The notes under the pieces: model-generated
Database searches by the model: none
What the model was told of the DNA's origin: nothing
Seen by the model: the letters and a program-made list of their open reading frames with translations, nothing else
Part shown: positions 56,197-64,000 of the stretch, in pieces
Layout: every line of letters begins with the position of its first letter
Position numbering within the stretch: position 1 is the stretch's first letter
DNA from: Chryseobacterium culicis
GTDB lineage: Bacteria > Bacteroidota > Bacteroidia > Flavobacteriales > Weeksellaceae
DNA length: 64,000 bases
Assembly (NCBI RefSeq): GCF_002979755.1
Contig: NZ_PCPP01000001.1
Coordinates: forward strand, 156,665-220,664
Direction: 5' to 3'
Program-made: the position numbers and the translations under genes

Positions 56197-58299
56197 ATGA
56201 GAAAACTTTTACTTTTCATACTTCTATGTCTCTCTCATACTTTCTATGCTCAGGCCGATTGTGCTACTGCACTTTCTGTTTGTGGAAACTCAAATATCAC
56301 TTATAGTCCTACAGGATATGGTAATATAAAAGAATTGGTCAACTCAGGAAGCTGTATAGACTTTACTGGTGAGCACAACTCAATTTGGTATAAAATTACA
56401 ATCGCCACAGGAGGAACTCTTACTTTTGATCTTGTTCCGAATAATCCGGATGCAGATTATGACTGGGCAATTTTTGGTCCTAATGTAACCTGCGGAAGTT
56501 TGGGGTCACCAATACGTTGTAATGCTGCAACGGTTATCGGGCCTGGTCCTGCTACAGGATTGAACATGACAAGTACGCTTTTAAGTGCTGCCGGAGGTTC
56601 TTTAACTCCGTATTGCAAATATCTTGATGTTTTACCAGGACAAACTTATTATTTGTTTATTGACAACTGGGTAAGCAGTACAAGTTCTACCACAGCTCCG
56701 TTTTCTTTGACATGGGGTGGAACTGCAACACTCGCTTCACCATTTACTGATCCGGCTATTCAGACCCAACCTTTTAATCCTCCCGGAATTCCGGCTGCAA
56801 ATCCTGCAGATCCAAGAGAAGTGGTGATATGTTCTACAACAGCTTTATTTGATTTTTCTACATTATCCTCAGGAATTCTTAATGGAAATCAAAACTTTGG
56901 GGTAAGCTATCACCTGAGCCAGAATGATGCTTTAACAGGGAATAACCCTATTACAGCTCCTATCACAGTAAATACAACCACGGTCTATTATTACAGTATC
57001 AATTATACGGATCCTACCAATGCGACTAACCCTCTTAACAAATGCAAACAGGTCGGAACATTCAAATTCAAAGATGGATCTATTACCGCTAAAAATGCAA
57101 CATTAACTCAGTGCAACAATAATAATGCGGGCACAGCTTTATTTGATTTAACCACCGCAGACGTTATTGGAAACCCGAATGTTACTAAAAAGTATTATCA
57201 TACGATGGCGGATCTCAATGCCGGTGTCAATGAGATTACTAATCCCATGGCATTTGTATCTGCAGAAGGAATTATTTATGTGAAAGTTATCTCTGAGTTT
57301 GGATGTACTGCAGTAGCACAGATTACCTTGAAGTTTTATCCGGTTGTCGTTGTGAATGAGGCCACTTTGAGATCATGCTTCATCGAAGCCAGCCCATCCA
57401 CAGCTTCTTTTAATCTGGTCAATGCTTCGGTAACAGGCCAGACCAATCCTACAAAAAAATATTATCCTTCACTGACTGATGCTGTTAGCCAGACCAATGA
57501 GATCCTGAATGCCAATAATTACATCGCTCCTAATGGATTTGTTTATGTGAGAGTCTCCAATTCCCAGGGATGTTATAATGTGGCTAAGGTTACTTTAATG
57601 GTTATTCCCCCTGTATATTCTGATAAACTTAAGGATGTGACTATTTGCGCAGAAGATCAGACCACTCTGGATGCAGGACCTGGATTTAAAAGTTACGAGT
57701 GGAGTACAGGAGCCACTACACAAACAATTAAAGCCGGAATAGGAACCTATTGGGTGAAACTTAAAACAGGAGAATGTGTTACAACACAAACGGTAAAAGT
57801 ACTTCCTTCCGAACAGCCGGTTGTTTCCGGTATTGATATTTCGAATAATACAATCACAGTATCTGTAATAGGAGGAACTCCGGCTTATCAATATTCAATA
57901 GATAATATTATCTGGCAGGATTCCAATGTGTTCAATAATCTTTCAAGAGGAGATCATAAAGTCTATGTAAAAGATGCCTATGACTGTGATCCGATAGAGA
58001 TAGGAATTGTAGTCCCTAATTTGGTTAATGTGATTACTCCGAATGCAGATGGAATAAATGATGTAATTGATTATTCTGCATTGGCCAACAAACAAAACCT
58101 GATCATGAATGTTTTTGACCGATATGGAAATAAAATATTCCAGGCAGACAGATCAAATGGCTATAAGTGGGACGGAATCCAGGGCGGAAGAAGAGTGCCT
58201 ACCGGAACCTATTGGTATTCTATCACTTGGAATGAAAATGATAAAAAAAATACAGCAATTAAATTTACCGGTTGGGTATTGGTGAAAAACAGAGAATAA
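56197..58299 (+). CDS. Surface protein with T9SS type B sorting domain
   Basis: A 700-residue exported protein. The signal peptide is at 1-19 (HTFYAQ). A Cys-containing N-terminal domain (DCATALSVCGN, FTGEHNSIWYKITIATGGTLTFDLVP, about 20-180) is of the kind seen in flavobacterial adhesins. Two or three repeats of about 85 residues follow (ALFDLTTADVIGNPNVTKKYYHTMADLN and ASFNLVNASVTGQTNPTKKYYPSLTDAV). The end is a gliding-motility-associated/type B sorting domain: NVITPNADGINDVIDY, VFDRYGNKIFQ, WDG and PTGTYWYSITW (about 612-700). It is probably carried to the surface by type IX secretion and used in adhesion. It has its own promoter and terminator. Confidence 0.92.
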   Translation: MRKLLLFILLCLSHTFYAQADCATALSVCGNSNITYSPTGYGNIKELVNSGSCIDFTGEHNSIWYKITIATGGTLTFDLVPNNPDADYDWAIFGPNVTCGSLGSPIRCNAATVIGPGPATGLNMTSTLLSAAGGSLTPYCKYLDVLPGQTYYLFIDNWVSSTSSTTAPFSLTWGGTATLASPFTDPAIQTQPFNPPGIPAANPADPREVVICSTTALFDFSTLSSGILNGNQNFGVSYHLSQNDALTGNNPITAPITVNTTTVYYYSINYTDPTNATNPLNKCKQVGTFKFKDGSITAKNATLTQCNNNNAGTALFDLTTADVIGNPNVTKKYYHTMADLNAGVNEITNPMAFVSAEGIIYVKVISEFGCTAVAQITLKFYPVVVVNEATLRSCFIEASPSTASFNLVNASVTGQTNPTKKYYPSLTDAVSQTNEILNANNYIAPNGFVYVRVSNSQGCYNVAKVTLMVIPPVYSDKLKDVTICAEDQTTLDAGPGFKSYEWSTGATTQTIKAGIGTYWVKLKTGECVTTQTVKVLPSEQPVVSGIDISNNTITVSVIGGTPAYQYSIDNIIWQDSNVFNNLSRGDHKVYVKDAYDCDPIEIGIVVPNLVNVITPNADGINDVIDYSALANKQNLIMNVFDRYGNKIFQADRSNGYKWDGIQGGRRVPTGTYWYSITWNENDKKNTAIKFTGWVLVKNRE

Positions 58300-58320
58300 C
58301 AATAAATTTTATACATAGAT

Positions 58321-58347
58321 AAAACCACTTCATTTGAAGTGGTTTTT
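58321..58347 (+). terminator. Terminator of the type B surface protein gene
   Basis: AAAACCACTTC (58321-58331) pairs with GAAGTGGTTTT (58336-58346), followed by T. Confidence 0.85.
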
Positions 58348-58354
58348 ATTTTTG
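58347..58354 (+). promoter_or_regulatory. -7 element of the DinB-like gene
   Basis: TATTTTTG fits TAnnTTTG, directly after the terminator and 33 bases before the ATG at 58388. Confidence 0.5.
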
Positions 58355-58387
58355 AAAGTTATTAAATTAGATAGCAAAATAGAAAAA

Positions 58388-58978
58388 ATGAAAGACCTCT
58401 TTGTAAAACGTTTTGAATACTATAAATCTCTTGGGGATAAGACATTCGTTCAGTTGACAGATGAGCAGATGTTCTGGCAGTACAATGAAGAAAGTAATTC
58501 TATTGCCATCATCGTGAAACACCTTGCCGGAAATATGCTGTCAAGATGGACGAATTTCCTGACTGAAGACGGAGAAAAATCCTGGCGTAACCGCGATGGA
58601 GAATTTGTCAATACCTTTACCACTAAAGAACAGGTTCTGGATTTTTGGGAAGAGGGCTGGAAATGCTTTTTTGATGCTCTTGAGAAAATAAATGAGGATA
58701 ATCTTTATGCAACAACCTATATCAGAGGAGAAGCACATCCGGTGATTGATGCTGTCCTTCGTCAATTAGCTCATTATCCTTACCATATCGGACAGATCGT
58801 TTATATTGCTAAAATGATAAAAAATGAAGACTGGAGCACACTGTCTATTGCCAGAAACAGGTCTCAAGAGTTTAATACAGAAATGAAAACCCAATTTTCA
58901 AATCAAGATCCCGAAGCCAATTCTTCCCCCGTCTGCTTTCAAAACAGCCCTGAAGTAAGGGATGAATATAAACAATAG
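58388..58978 (+). CDS. DUF1572 / DinB-superfamily protein
   Basis: A 196-residue protein of the DinB-like four-helix fold (DUF1572). It has MKDLFVKRFEYYKSLGDKTFVQL, then SNSIAIIVKHLAGNMLSRWTNFL (His near 43) and QLAHYPYHIGQIVYIAKMI with the HxxxH pair, which together form the metal-binding triad of the superfamily. Family members include bacillithiol- and mycothiol-dependent transferases; the exact role is unknown. The frame is open from 58334, inside the terminator, so I place the start at the ATG at 58388. The tail of about 35 polar residues is longer than usual. The family is certain. Confidence 0.9.
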   Translation: MKDLFVKRFEYYKSLGDKTFVQLTDEQMFWQYNEESNSIAIIVKHLAGNMLSRWTNFLTEDGEKSWRNRDGEFVNTFTTKEQVLDFWEEGWKCFFDALEKINEDNLYATTYIRGEAHPVIDAVLRQLAHYPYHIGQIVYIAKMIKNEDWSTLSIARNRSQEFNTEMKTQFSNQDPEANSSPVCFQNSPEVRDEYKQ

Positions 58979-58990
58979 ATTGAATCAATC

Positions 58991-59019
58991 TTGGATTCTT
59001 ATTAAAATTACTATCTTTG
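58991..59019 (+). promoter_or_regulatory. Promoter of mtaB
   Basis: TTG (58991-58993) and TATCTTTG (59012-59019) are 18 bases apart. A real Shine-Dalgarno AGGAG (59034-59038) precedes the ATG at 59045, rare in this window. Confidence 0.7.
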
Positions 59020-59044
59020 CACCCATAAAATTCAGGAGTAACAA

Positions 59045-60391
59045 ATGTCTACTTTTCACAGAACTGCCGCGTTTCATACACTTGGCTGCAAATTAAACTT
59101 TGCAGAAACATCTACTATTGCCCGTCAATTAACAGATGCAGGTTATGATAAGGTAAGTTTTGATGAAAAAGCGAACGTATATGTTATCAATACATGTTCT
59201 GTGACTGAAAATGCTGACCGTGAATGTAAACTTCATGTGAAAAGAGCAATGAAAGCCAATCCGGAAGGACTGGTAGTTATTGTGGGATGCTATGCACAGC
59301 TAAAGCCTGAGGAAATTTCACAGATTGAAGGTGTTGACCTGGTTTTAGGAGCAAAAGAAAAATTCAATATTCTGAGCTACCTTGATGATTTGGAGAAATC
59401 TGAAAGCGAAGGGGTAGTGCATTCATGTGAAATTGAAGAAACCGATTTCTTTATCGGAAGCTATTCTATTGGAGACAGAACCAGAGCTTTCCTGAAAGTA
59501 CAGGATGGCTGTGACTATAAATGTACCTACTGTACAATTCCGTTAGCCAGAGGAATTTCGCGTTCAGATACTATCGAAAACGTTCTCAAAAATGCTACAG
59601 AAATTGCGGCAAGAGATATTAAAGAAATTGTTCTTACAGGGGTGAATATCGGTGATTATGGTAAAGGAGAATTTGGAAACAAAAGACATGAACATACTTT
59701 CCTTGATCTTATTTCAGAACTGGATAAAGTAGATGGAATAGAAAGAATCCGTATATCCTCTATTGAGCCCAATCTTTTAAAAGATGAAAGTATAGAGCTG
59801 GTTTCTAAAAGTAAAAGTTTTGTTCCGCATTTTCATATCCCGTTACAATCCGGAAGCGATGATCTTTTGAAAAAGATGAAACGTCGTTACCTGACCAAAC
59901 TTTACAACGACAGAGTCAATAAGATCCGCGAGGTTATGCCTGATGCGGCTATTGGTGTAGATGTTATTGTAGGATTTCCGGGAGAAACAGAAGAGAGATT
60001 CATAGAAACCTATAATTTCCTGAATGATCTTCCTATTACTTACCTGCACGTATTTACTTATTCTGAAAGAGAAAATACGGAAGCAGTTGCTATGGATGGA
60101 GTAGTTCCTGTAGCAGAAAGAAAAAAACGTAATAAAATGCTGAGAATTCTTTCTGAAAAGAAGAAAATGGCATTTTATCAGACACAACTTGGTAAAACGC
60201 TTCCTGTTCTTTGGGAGCACGAAAATAAAGACGGGAAAATGTTTGGCTTCACAGAAAATTATGTGAGAGTCCAGAAAGATTTTGATCCTGCATCCGTAAA
60301 CCAAATCGAATTTCTAAATTTAGAAAAAATCCTGTCAGATGGCACGGTTTCTGTGCAATCTTCTTACCAAAGTTTTTTAGCAAAAGCATAG
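59045..60391 (+). CDS. mtaB: tRNA (N6-threonylcarbamoyladenosine) methylthiotransferase MtaB
   Basis: A 448-residue radical-SAM methylthiotransferase that converts t6A37 to ms2t6A37 in tRNAs reading ANN codons. The N-terminal cluster is bound by Cys15, Cys51 and Cys82 (TLGCKLN, NTCSVT, VGCYAQ). The radical-SAM cluster is Cys156, Cys160 and Cys163 in DGCDYKCTYCTIPLARG. HIPLQSGSD and GVDVIVGFPGETEE follow, then a C-terminal TRAM domain (about 385-448). MtaB/YqeV type is preferred over MiaB because of the TLGCKLNFAET opening. It has its own promoter with a strong SD. The identification is confident. Confidence 0.95.
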   Translation: MSTFHRTAAFHTLGCKLNFAETSTIARQLTDAGYDKVSFDEKANVYVINTCSVTENADRECKLHVKRAMKANPEGLVVIVGCYAQLKPEEISQIEGVDLVLGAKEKFNILSYLDDLEKSESEGVVHSCEIEETDFFIGSYSIGDRTRAFLKVQDGCDYKCTYCTIPLARGISRSDTIENVLKNATEIAARDIKEIVLTGVNIGDYGKGEFGNKRHEHTFLDLISELDKVDGIERIRISSIEPNLLKDESIELVSKSKSFVPHFHIPLQSGSDDLLKKMKRRYLTKLYNDRVNKIREVMPDAAIGVDVIVGFPGETEERFIETYNFLNDLPITYLHVFTYSERENTEAVAMDGVVPVAERKKRNKMLRILSEKKKMAFYQTQLGKTLPVLWEHENKDGKMFGFTENYVRVQKDFDPASVNQIEFLNLEKILSDGTVSVQSSYQSFLAKA

Positions 60392-60445
60392 GCTCTTTGC
60401 AAAAATTCCACTAAATTTATTTTTAAACTTTTAAATACTACATTC

Positions 60446-61963
60446 ATGAGAGATAAGTTTTTATCTTGGGGAATTGTATTAGTAGCTGCTACATGGATTA
60501 TAGCACTGCTGATCAGAGCGCATTATTGGATACCTACGCTGTTATCCGCAATCTATGCATTGGGTGTTTACAATGCTTACCAATCGAAACATGCTATTTT
60601 GAGGAACTTTCCTGTATTGGGATACTTCAGGTATTTTTTCGAGAGTATTTCACCCGAAATGCAGCAATACTTTATTGAAAGGGAAACAGACGGGAAACCG
60701 TTTCCAAGAAATCAGCGTTCTGCAGTATACAGACGTGCAAAAAATTTAAGTGATACTGTGGCTTTTGGTACACAGCTGGAAGTAAATCACAGAAAATATG
60801 AAGGGATCAAGCATTCTATATATGCAAAATCACCATCAGAAGAGCTCCCAAGAGTATGGGTGGGAGGAGAACAGTGTACCCAGCCTTACCACGCTTCTTT
60901 ATTCAATATCTCAGCAATGAGTTTCGGAGCATTAAGTGACAGAGCACAGATTTCCCTGAACAGAGGAGCAAAAAAAGGAAACTTCTATCATAATACCGGA
61001 GAAGGGGGGATTTCACCTTATCATATGGAAGGCGGAGATTTATGCTGGCAGATCGGAACAGGATATTTCGGATGTCGTGATGATGAAGGGAAATTCAATC
61101 CTGAATTATTCACAAAATATTCAACCCTTCCTAATGTGAAAATGATAGAAATCAAATTATCACAGGGAGCAAAACCAGGACATGGAGGAGTACTTCCAGG
61201 AGTGAAAAATACACCTGAAATTGCAGCAATCCGTCACGTAACACCAGGTATGACTGTTATTTCACCCCCCTCGCATACTTCTTTTTCCGATGCAGCAGGA
61301 CTGTTGAGGTTTGTACAGCAATTAAGAGATCTTTCAGGCGGGAAACCTGTTGGTTTTAAATTGTGTATCGGAGATACCAGAGAATTTGAAGATATCTGTG
61401 TTCAGATGAATGTTCTGAAGATTTATCCGGACTTTATTACCATAGATGGGGCAGAAGGAGGAACGGGAGCTGCACCGCCGGAATTTTCAGATGGAGTAGG
61501 AATGCCGTTAGAGCCAGCTTTGATATTTGTCAACAGAACCCTTAATAATTATAACTTAAGAGATAAATTAAGAGTGATTGCCAGCGGTAAAGTTCTTACC
61601 AGTCTTGATATTCTGAGAGCAATTTCGATGGGGGCTGATATGTGTAACAATGCCAGAGGATTTATGTTTTCTTTAGGATGTATTCAGGCGTTGAGATGTA
61701 ATACAAATAACTGCCCTACAGGAGTGGCTACACAGGATAAAATGCTTATCAAAGGACTTGAGGTGACGGATAAAGCAGAAAGAGTATATCACTTTCATAA
61801 AAATACCCTTCATACCTGCAATGAATTGATTGCGGCTGCAGGAAGAAGTTCTTATGAAGAAGTAGATGCCACCATGTTTATGAGAGGAGATGAGTTTGAT
61901 CACCTTGCGGACCTTTACTTCCCTGATATTTTAGGAAATGTAAAGCAGAAGGCAAGATCATAA
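60446..61963 (+). CDS. FMN-binding glutamate-synthase-family protein, membrane-anchored
   Basis: A 505-residue protein with two N-terminal membrane helices (about 8-26 and 29-45) and the glutamate synthase central/FMN domain. Landmarks are FNISAMSFGALSDRAQISLNRGA, NTGEGGISPYH, KLSQGAKPGHGGVLPG, DGAEGGTGAAPPEFSDGVGMPL and the 3Fe-4S-type Cys motif CIQALRCNTNNCPTGVATQ. It lacks the glutamine amidotransferase domain. Stand-alone members of this type are common in Bacteroidota, and the electron partner and substrate are unknown; glutamate synthesis is doubtful without GltD. It lies 54 bases after mtaB and shares its terminator with the convergent lipoprotein gene. Confidence 0.92.
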   Translation: MRDKFLSWGIVLVAATWIIALLIRAHYWIPTLLSAIYALGVYNAYQSKHAILRNFPVLGYFRYFFESISPEMQQYFIERETDGKPFPRNQRSAVYRRAKNLSDTVAFGTQLEVNHRKYEGIKHSIYAKSPSEELPRVWVGGEQCTQPYHASLFNISAMSFGALSDRAQISLNRGAKKGNFYHNTGEGGISPYHMEGGDLCWQIGTGYFGCRDDEGKFNPELFTKYSTLPNVKMIEIKLSQGAKPGHGGVLPGVKNTPEIAAIRHVTPGMTVISPPSHTSFSDAAGLLRFVQQLRDLSGGKPVGFKLCIGDTREFEDICVQMNVLKIYPDFITIDGAEGGTGAAPPEFSDGVGMPLEPALIFVNRTLNNYNLRDKLRVIASGKVLTSLDILRAISMGADMCNNARGFMFSLGCIQALRCNTNNCPTGVATQDKMLIKGLEVTDKAERVYHFHKNTLHTCNELIAAAGRSSYEEVDATMFMRGDEFDHLADLYFPDILGNVKQKARS

Positions 61964-61980
61964 TACCATACGATAAAATA

Positions 61981-62010
61981 AAAAACACCGTCATTGAGAC
62001 GGTGTTTTTT
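61981..62010. terminator. Bidirectional terminator
   Basis: AAAAACACCGTC (61981-61992) pairs with GACGGTGTTTTT (61998-62009) between convergent genes. Confidence 0.9.
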
Positions 62011-62026
62011 TATGATGTGATTACTT

Positions 62027-62806
62027 TTATTGTTGTTGTTCAGAAGTTTGTTTTTGATCATCTGGTCTGTTATCTCGTCCATAAATCTGAAAGTTGAATA
62101 CAAAAGATTTGTTTCTGTAAGAAGCATTTAAGTAAGGATAATGAGGATTTCTTGCAAAAGCAGCTCTGGAAGGAAGAATAATTACTCCCTGTAAGTTATA
62201 AGGTGTTTCACTGGAAAGATTATTGAATGCTTTGAATTTCTGTAAAGCTTCTCTGAAACCAGGAATTTGATAATACTTTGCTTTTTTTGCTGCATCAGTT
62301 GTACCAGCATCCAGTATTGATTTCTTTACGTAATAAAACATAGGGTCAATAGCAGGAATACCACTTCCGTCAATAGTATTTAAAAAGGTAGCTTTTGATG
62401 TAAATGAAGTGTTTCCGTCAGAATTAACTGCCAGATAAGAGTAAGCTCTTCCCATGAATTTGATAATATCATCAGTTTTGATGGTCTGATCATAAACAGG
62501 ATCAGGATTAACAGGAGGCTGAGCACCGTTTCTAACGATATAGATAGCTCCCGAAGGAAGTGTTACAGGTGACAGTTCAGATAATTTTTTTTCGTTATCA
62601 TCCGCTGTATCCGTAGAACTGAAGGCTTTTATATTACCCTGTGCATCCAGATAATTATCATCCATGAATTTCTTAATGGCCTGATCATCATAGGTATTTT
62701 GTGTATTAATGTCTTCCGGCTCTACATAGGTTGACACATCATCATCTTTCTTACAAGCAGAAAAACACAAAGATCCTGCAAGGATATATAAAAATATTTT
62801 TTTCAT
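62027..62806 (-). CDS. Lipoprotein with a degenerate FKBP-like domain
   Basis: A 259-residue lipoprotein (MKKIFLYILAGSLCFSACKK, lipobox FSAC). The N-terminal 100 residues are acidic and low in complexity. The C-terminal half follows FKBP order: YSYLAVNSDGNTSFTSKATF, IPGFREALQKFKAF, LQGVIILPSRAAFARNPHYPYLNASY and SFVFNFQIYG. The active-site Asp and Trp are not evident, so isomerase activity is doubtful. Such proteins occur widely in Flavobacteriia as envelope lipoproteins. It ends QTSEQQQ. It converges on the glutamate-synthase-like gene and diverges from the S4 gene. The FKBP relation is probable, not certain. Confidence 0.75.
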   Translation of the reverse strand: MKKIFLYILAGSLCFSACKKDDDVSTYVEPEDINTQNTYDDQAIKKFMDDNYLDAQGNIKAFSSTDTADDNEKKLSELSPVTLPSGAIYIVRNGAQPPVNPDPVYDQTIKTDDIIKFMGRAYSYLAVNSDGNTSFTSKATFLNTIDGSGIPAIDPMFYYVKKSILDAGTTDAAKKAKYYQIPGFREALQKFKAFNNLSSETPYNLQGVIILPSRAAFARNPHYPYLNASYRNKSFVFNFQIYGRDNRPDDQKQTSEQQQ

Positions 62807-62861
62807 TTCAAAAAACTTTAATTACTTTACAAATAATATAACGGCAAAAGTATAAAAAAAT

Positions 62862-63302
62862 ATGAGAATAGATAAATTTTTATGGAGCATTCGTTTTTAT
62901 AAGACGAGAAGTATTGCAGCAGAGGAGATTAAAAAGAATAGAGTTTCTATAGGAACGTCTGCCGTAAAGTCATCTAAAGAGGTAAAAGAAGGAGATACTA
63001 TTAAAATCCGTAAGAATCAAATTGATTATAAAATAAAAGTAATTCAGATACCTAAAAGCAGAATAGGAGCCAAGCTGGTGCCTCTTCATATTAAGGATGT
63101 GACAGATAAAGAACAGTACGAACTGTTGAAACTTCGTAAAATGTCACAAGATTATTACAGAAATAAAGGCGAGGGAAGACCAACCAAAAAAGACAGAAGA
63201 GAAATGGACGATTACGTAGGTAACGATATCGATTCTGACTTTACGGATTGGGATGACTTCTTTGGTGAGACAGGTGGCGAAGCTGGTGATGAAGATCAAT
63301 AA
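62862..63302 (+). CDS. S4-domain RNA-binding protein (Hsp15-like)
   Basis: A 146-residue protein with an N-terminal S4 domain: MRIDKFLWSIRFYKTRSIAAEEIKKNRVSIG (1-31) and VKEGDTIKIR. It is Hsp15-like, a class that binds 50S subunits with stalled nascent chains. The C-terminal 50 residues are charged, first basic (RNKGEGRPTKKDRREM) and then very acidic (DDYVGNDIDSDFTDWDDFFGE), an extension that Hsp15 lacks. It diverges from the FKBP-like lipoprotein gene and converges on aroK over a shared terminator. The family is certain. Confidence 0.92.
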   Translation: MRIDKFLWSIRFYKTRSIAAEEIKKNRVSIGTSAVKSSKEVKEGDTIKIRKNQIDYKIKVIQIPKSRIGAKLVPLHIKDVTDKEQYELLKLRKMSQDYYRNKGEGRPTKKDRREMDDYVGNDIDSDFTDWDDFFGETGGEAGDEDQ

Positions 63303-63311
63303 ATAAAATAA

Positions 63312-63335
63312 AAAAGCTCTAGAGATAGAGCTTTT
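63312..63335. terminator. Bidirectional terminator overlapping the end of aroK
   Basis: AAAAGCTCTA (63312-63321) pairs with TAGAGCTTTT (63326-63335). The right arm lies inside the last codons of aroK. Confidence 0.8.
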
Positions 63336-63834
63336 CTACTATTTCGTTAACAATGTCCTCCGGTTCTCTGGAATCTGTTCCTACAGTATACTGTGCTTTG
63401 CTGTAAAATTGATTTCTTTCAAATAAATGCTTTGCAATGAATTCCGGAAGGTCTTCATCCGAGATATTGGCAATCAATGGTCTTTTTTCTTTCTGTTTTG
63501 AAAGTCTTTCTACCAATGTTCCTACCGATGTTCTTAAGAAAAAACTTTTGGAATTGTGATTAATGATCTCCATGTTATTATAATACACAGGAGTTCCTCC
63601 GCCAAGGCTTAAAACTACATTTTCTTCCGAAGCCAATATCTCTTCCAAGGCTTCTCTTTCCAGTTTTCTAAAGTAAATCTCTCCCTTTTTTTCAAAAATT
63701 TCCGGGATGGTTAATTTGTTTCTTCTTGAAATCTCTTTATCGAGGTCAATTAATTTAAAATTGATTTTTTCGCTTAATATTTTGGAAATGTGAGATTTGC
63801 CACTTCCCATGTATCCGATCAATGAAATTACCAT
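63319..63834 (-). CDS. aroK: Shikimate kinase
   Basis: A 171-residue shikimate kinase that phosphorylates shikimate at O3 in chorismate synthesis. The P-loop GYMGSGKS (7-14), the shikimate-binding LIDLDKEI (about 28-35), FRKLEREAL (about 55-63), LSLGGGTP (about 75-82) and the lid KEKRPLI (about 114-120) are all present. Length and start are standard. It lies opposite the tRNA-Lys gene with about 115 bases between. The identification is certain. Confidence 0.97.
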   Translation of the reverse strand: MVISLIGYMGSGKSHISKILSEKINFKLIDLDKEISRRNKLTIPEIFEKKGEIYFRKLEREALEEILASEENVVLSLGGGTPVYYNNMEIINHNSKSFFLRTSVGTLVERLSKQKEKRPLIANISDEDLPEFIAKHLFERNQFYSKAQYTVGTDSREPEDIVNEIVEKLYL

Positions 63835-63865
63835 GAATTTTTTTTAAACAAATTTGCGAAAAAGT

Positions 63866-63895
63866 TTTGAGATAAAGAAAAAAGTTATATCTTTG
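63866..63895 (+). promoter_or_regulatory. Promoter of the tRNA-Lys gene
   Basis: TTTG (63866-63869) and TATCTTTG (63888-63895) are 18 bases apart, matching the -33/-7 consensus. The tRNA begins 54 bases downstream. Confidence 0.7.
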
Positions 63896-63949
63896 CACCA
63901 CTTAAAACAAGGGACATTACTTAAATGAAAACTTGTTGCATAAGTGGCC

Positions 63950-64000
63950 GACTCGGTAGCTCAGCTGGTAGAGCAATACACTTTTAATGTATGGGTCCTG
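63950..64000 (+). tRNA. tRNA-Lys (TTT), cut off by the window end
   Basis: The acceptor strand GACTCGG starts at 63950, followed by the D arm (GCTCAGCTGGTAGAGC) and the anticodon stem-loop ATACA-CTTTTAA-TGTAT (63976-63992). The anticodon TTT is at 63983-63985. The variable loop begins at the end of the window; the T arm and 3' acceptor are outside. Confidence 0.93.

Noticed and set aside
63950..64000. tRNA-Lys as an attachment site of an element
   Set aside because: The 3' end lies outside the window and no integrase gene is near, so nothing supports it.

Overview
The window looks like a chromosomal segment of a Chryseobacterium-like member of the Flavobacteriia (Bacteroidota). The support is: AT-rich spacers; many Bacteroidota-type promoters with a -7 element TAnnTTTG and hardly any Shine-Dalgarno sequences; type IX secretion features (PorZ-like propeller, type A and type B C-terminal sorting domains); GLPGLI proteins; a malate:quinone oxidoreductase; and small double-glycine-leader peptides. 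Species assignment is inference. I see no integrase, transposase, phage gene, CRISPR array or rRNA.

Layout. 1-340: a 104-bp tandem repeat. 341-2407 (-): a stand-alone EF-G with a terminator-like hairpin upstream. 3034-9029 (+): a compact tellurite/stress (Ter) cluster: HAD phosphatase, phosphoribosyltransferase-like protein, TerD, TelA, an unrecognised protein, a second TerD and TerC. 9098-9311: a nested inverted repeat. 9403-10347: TetR regulator plus SnoaL-like protein. 10524-13355: catalase-like protein, FKBP and a lipoprotein. 13368-15739: an Rrf2-regulated operon (regulator, NAD(P)H-binding protein, MBL-fold protein) with two near-identical 19-bp operators. 15897-18187: divergent M23 peptidase and gpsA. 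18264-20981 (-): three secreted paralogues. 21493-24335: mqo, an orphan and an ANT(6)-like nucleotidyltransferase. 24338-30827: GMC oxidoreductase, DUF1684 protein, GNAT, SDR and a large GH63-type glucosidase. 30843-35500 (-): coupled operon of split 5'-nucleotidase, porZ and recO. 35608-38420: dapA, GNAT, and an AraC protein overlapping a receiver-only protein that lacks the phospho-acceptor Asp. 38421-39042: a structured non-coding stretch ending in a strong terminator. 39043-47991 (-): recG, thioredoxin-like protein and three POT transporters, with a DUF1016 nuclease gene lodged between two of them. 48124-50270: a double-glycine-leader Cys-rich peptide with its own regulatory region and two GLPGLI genes. 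50329-55001: DPP IV, two small stress-type proteins and a short glycogen phosphorylase. 55206-63834: PD-(D/E)XK-like orphan, giant T9SS adhesin-like protein, DinB-like protein, mtaB, FMN-binding glutamate-synthase-like protein, FKBP-like lipoprotein, S4 protein and aroK. A tRNA-Lys(TTT) starts at 63950 and runs off the window.

The strongest candidate for a little-described system is the locus at 48124-50270: a 57-residue peptide gene absent from simple ORF calls, with a GG leader and four cysteines, insulated by terminators and followed by two GLPGLI proteins sharing an identical C-terminal tail. Other points of interest are the twin Rrf2 operators, a family of intergenic repeats with 7-bp periodicity, the phosphorylase whose PLP lysine position reads as Thr, the receiver with Asp replaced by Asn, and the structured non-coding region at 38421-39042. 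All calls come from reading the sequence and from knowledge of the families; no database search was possible.
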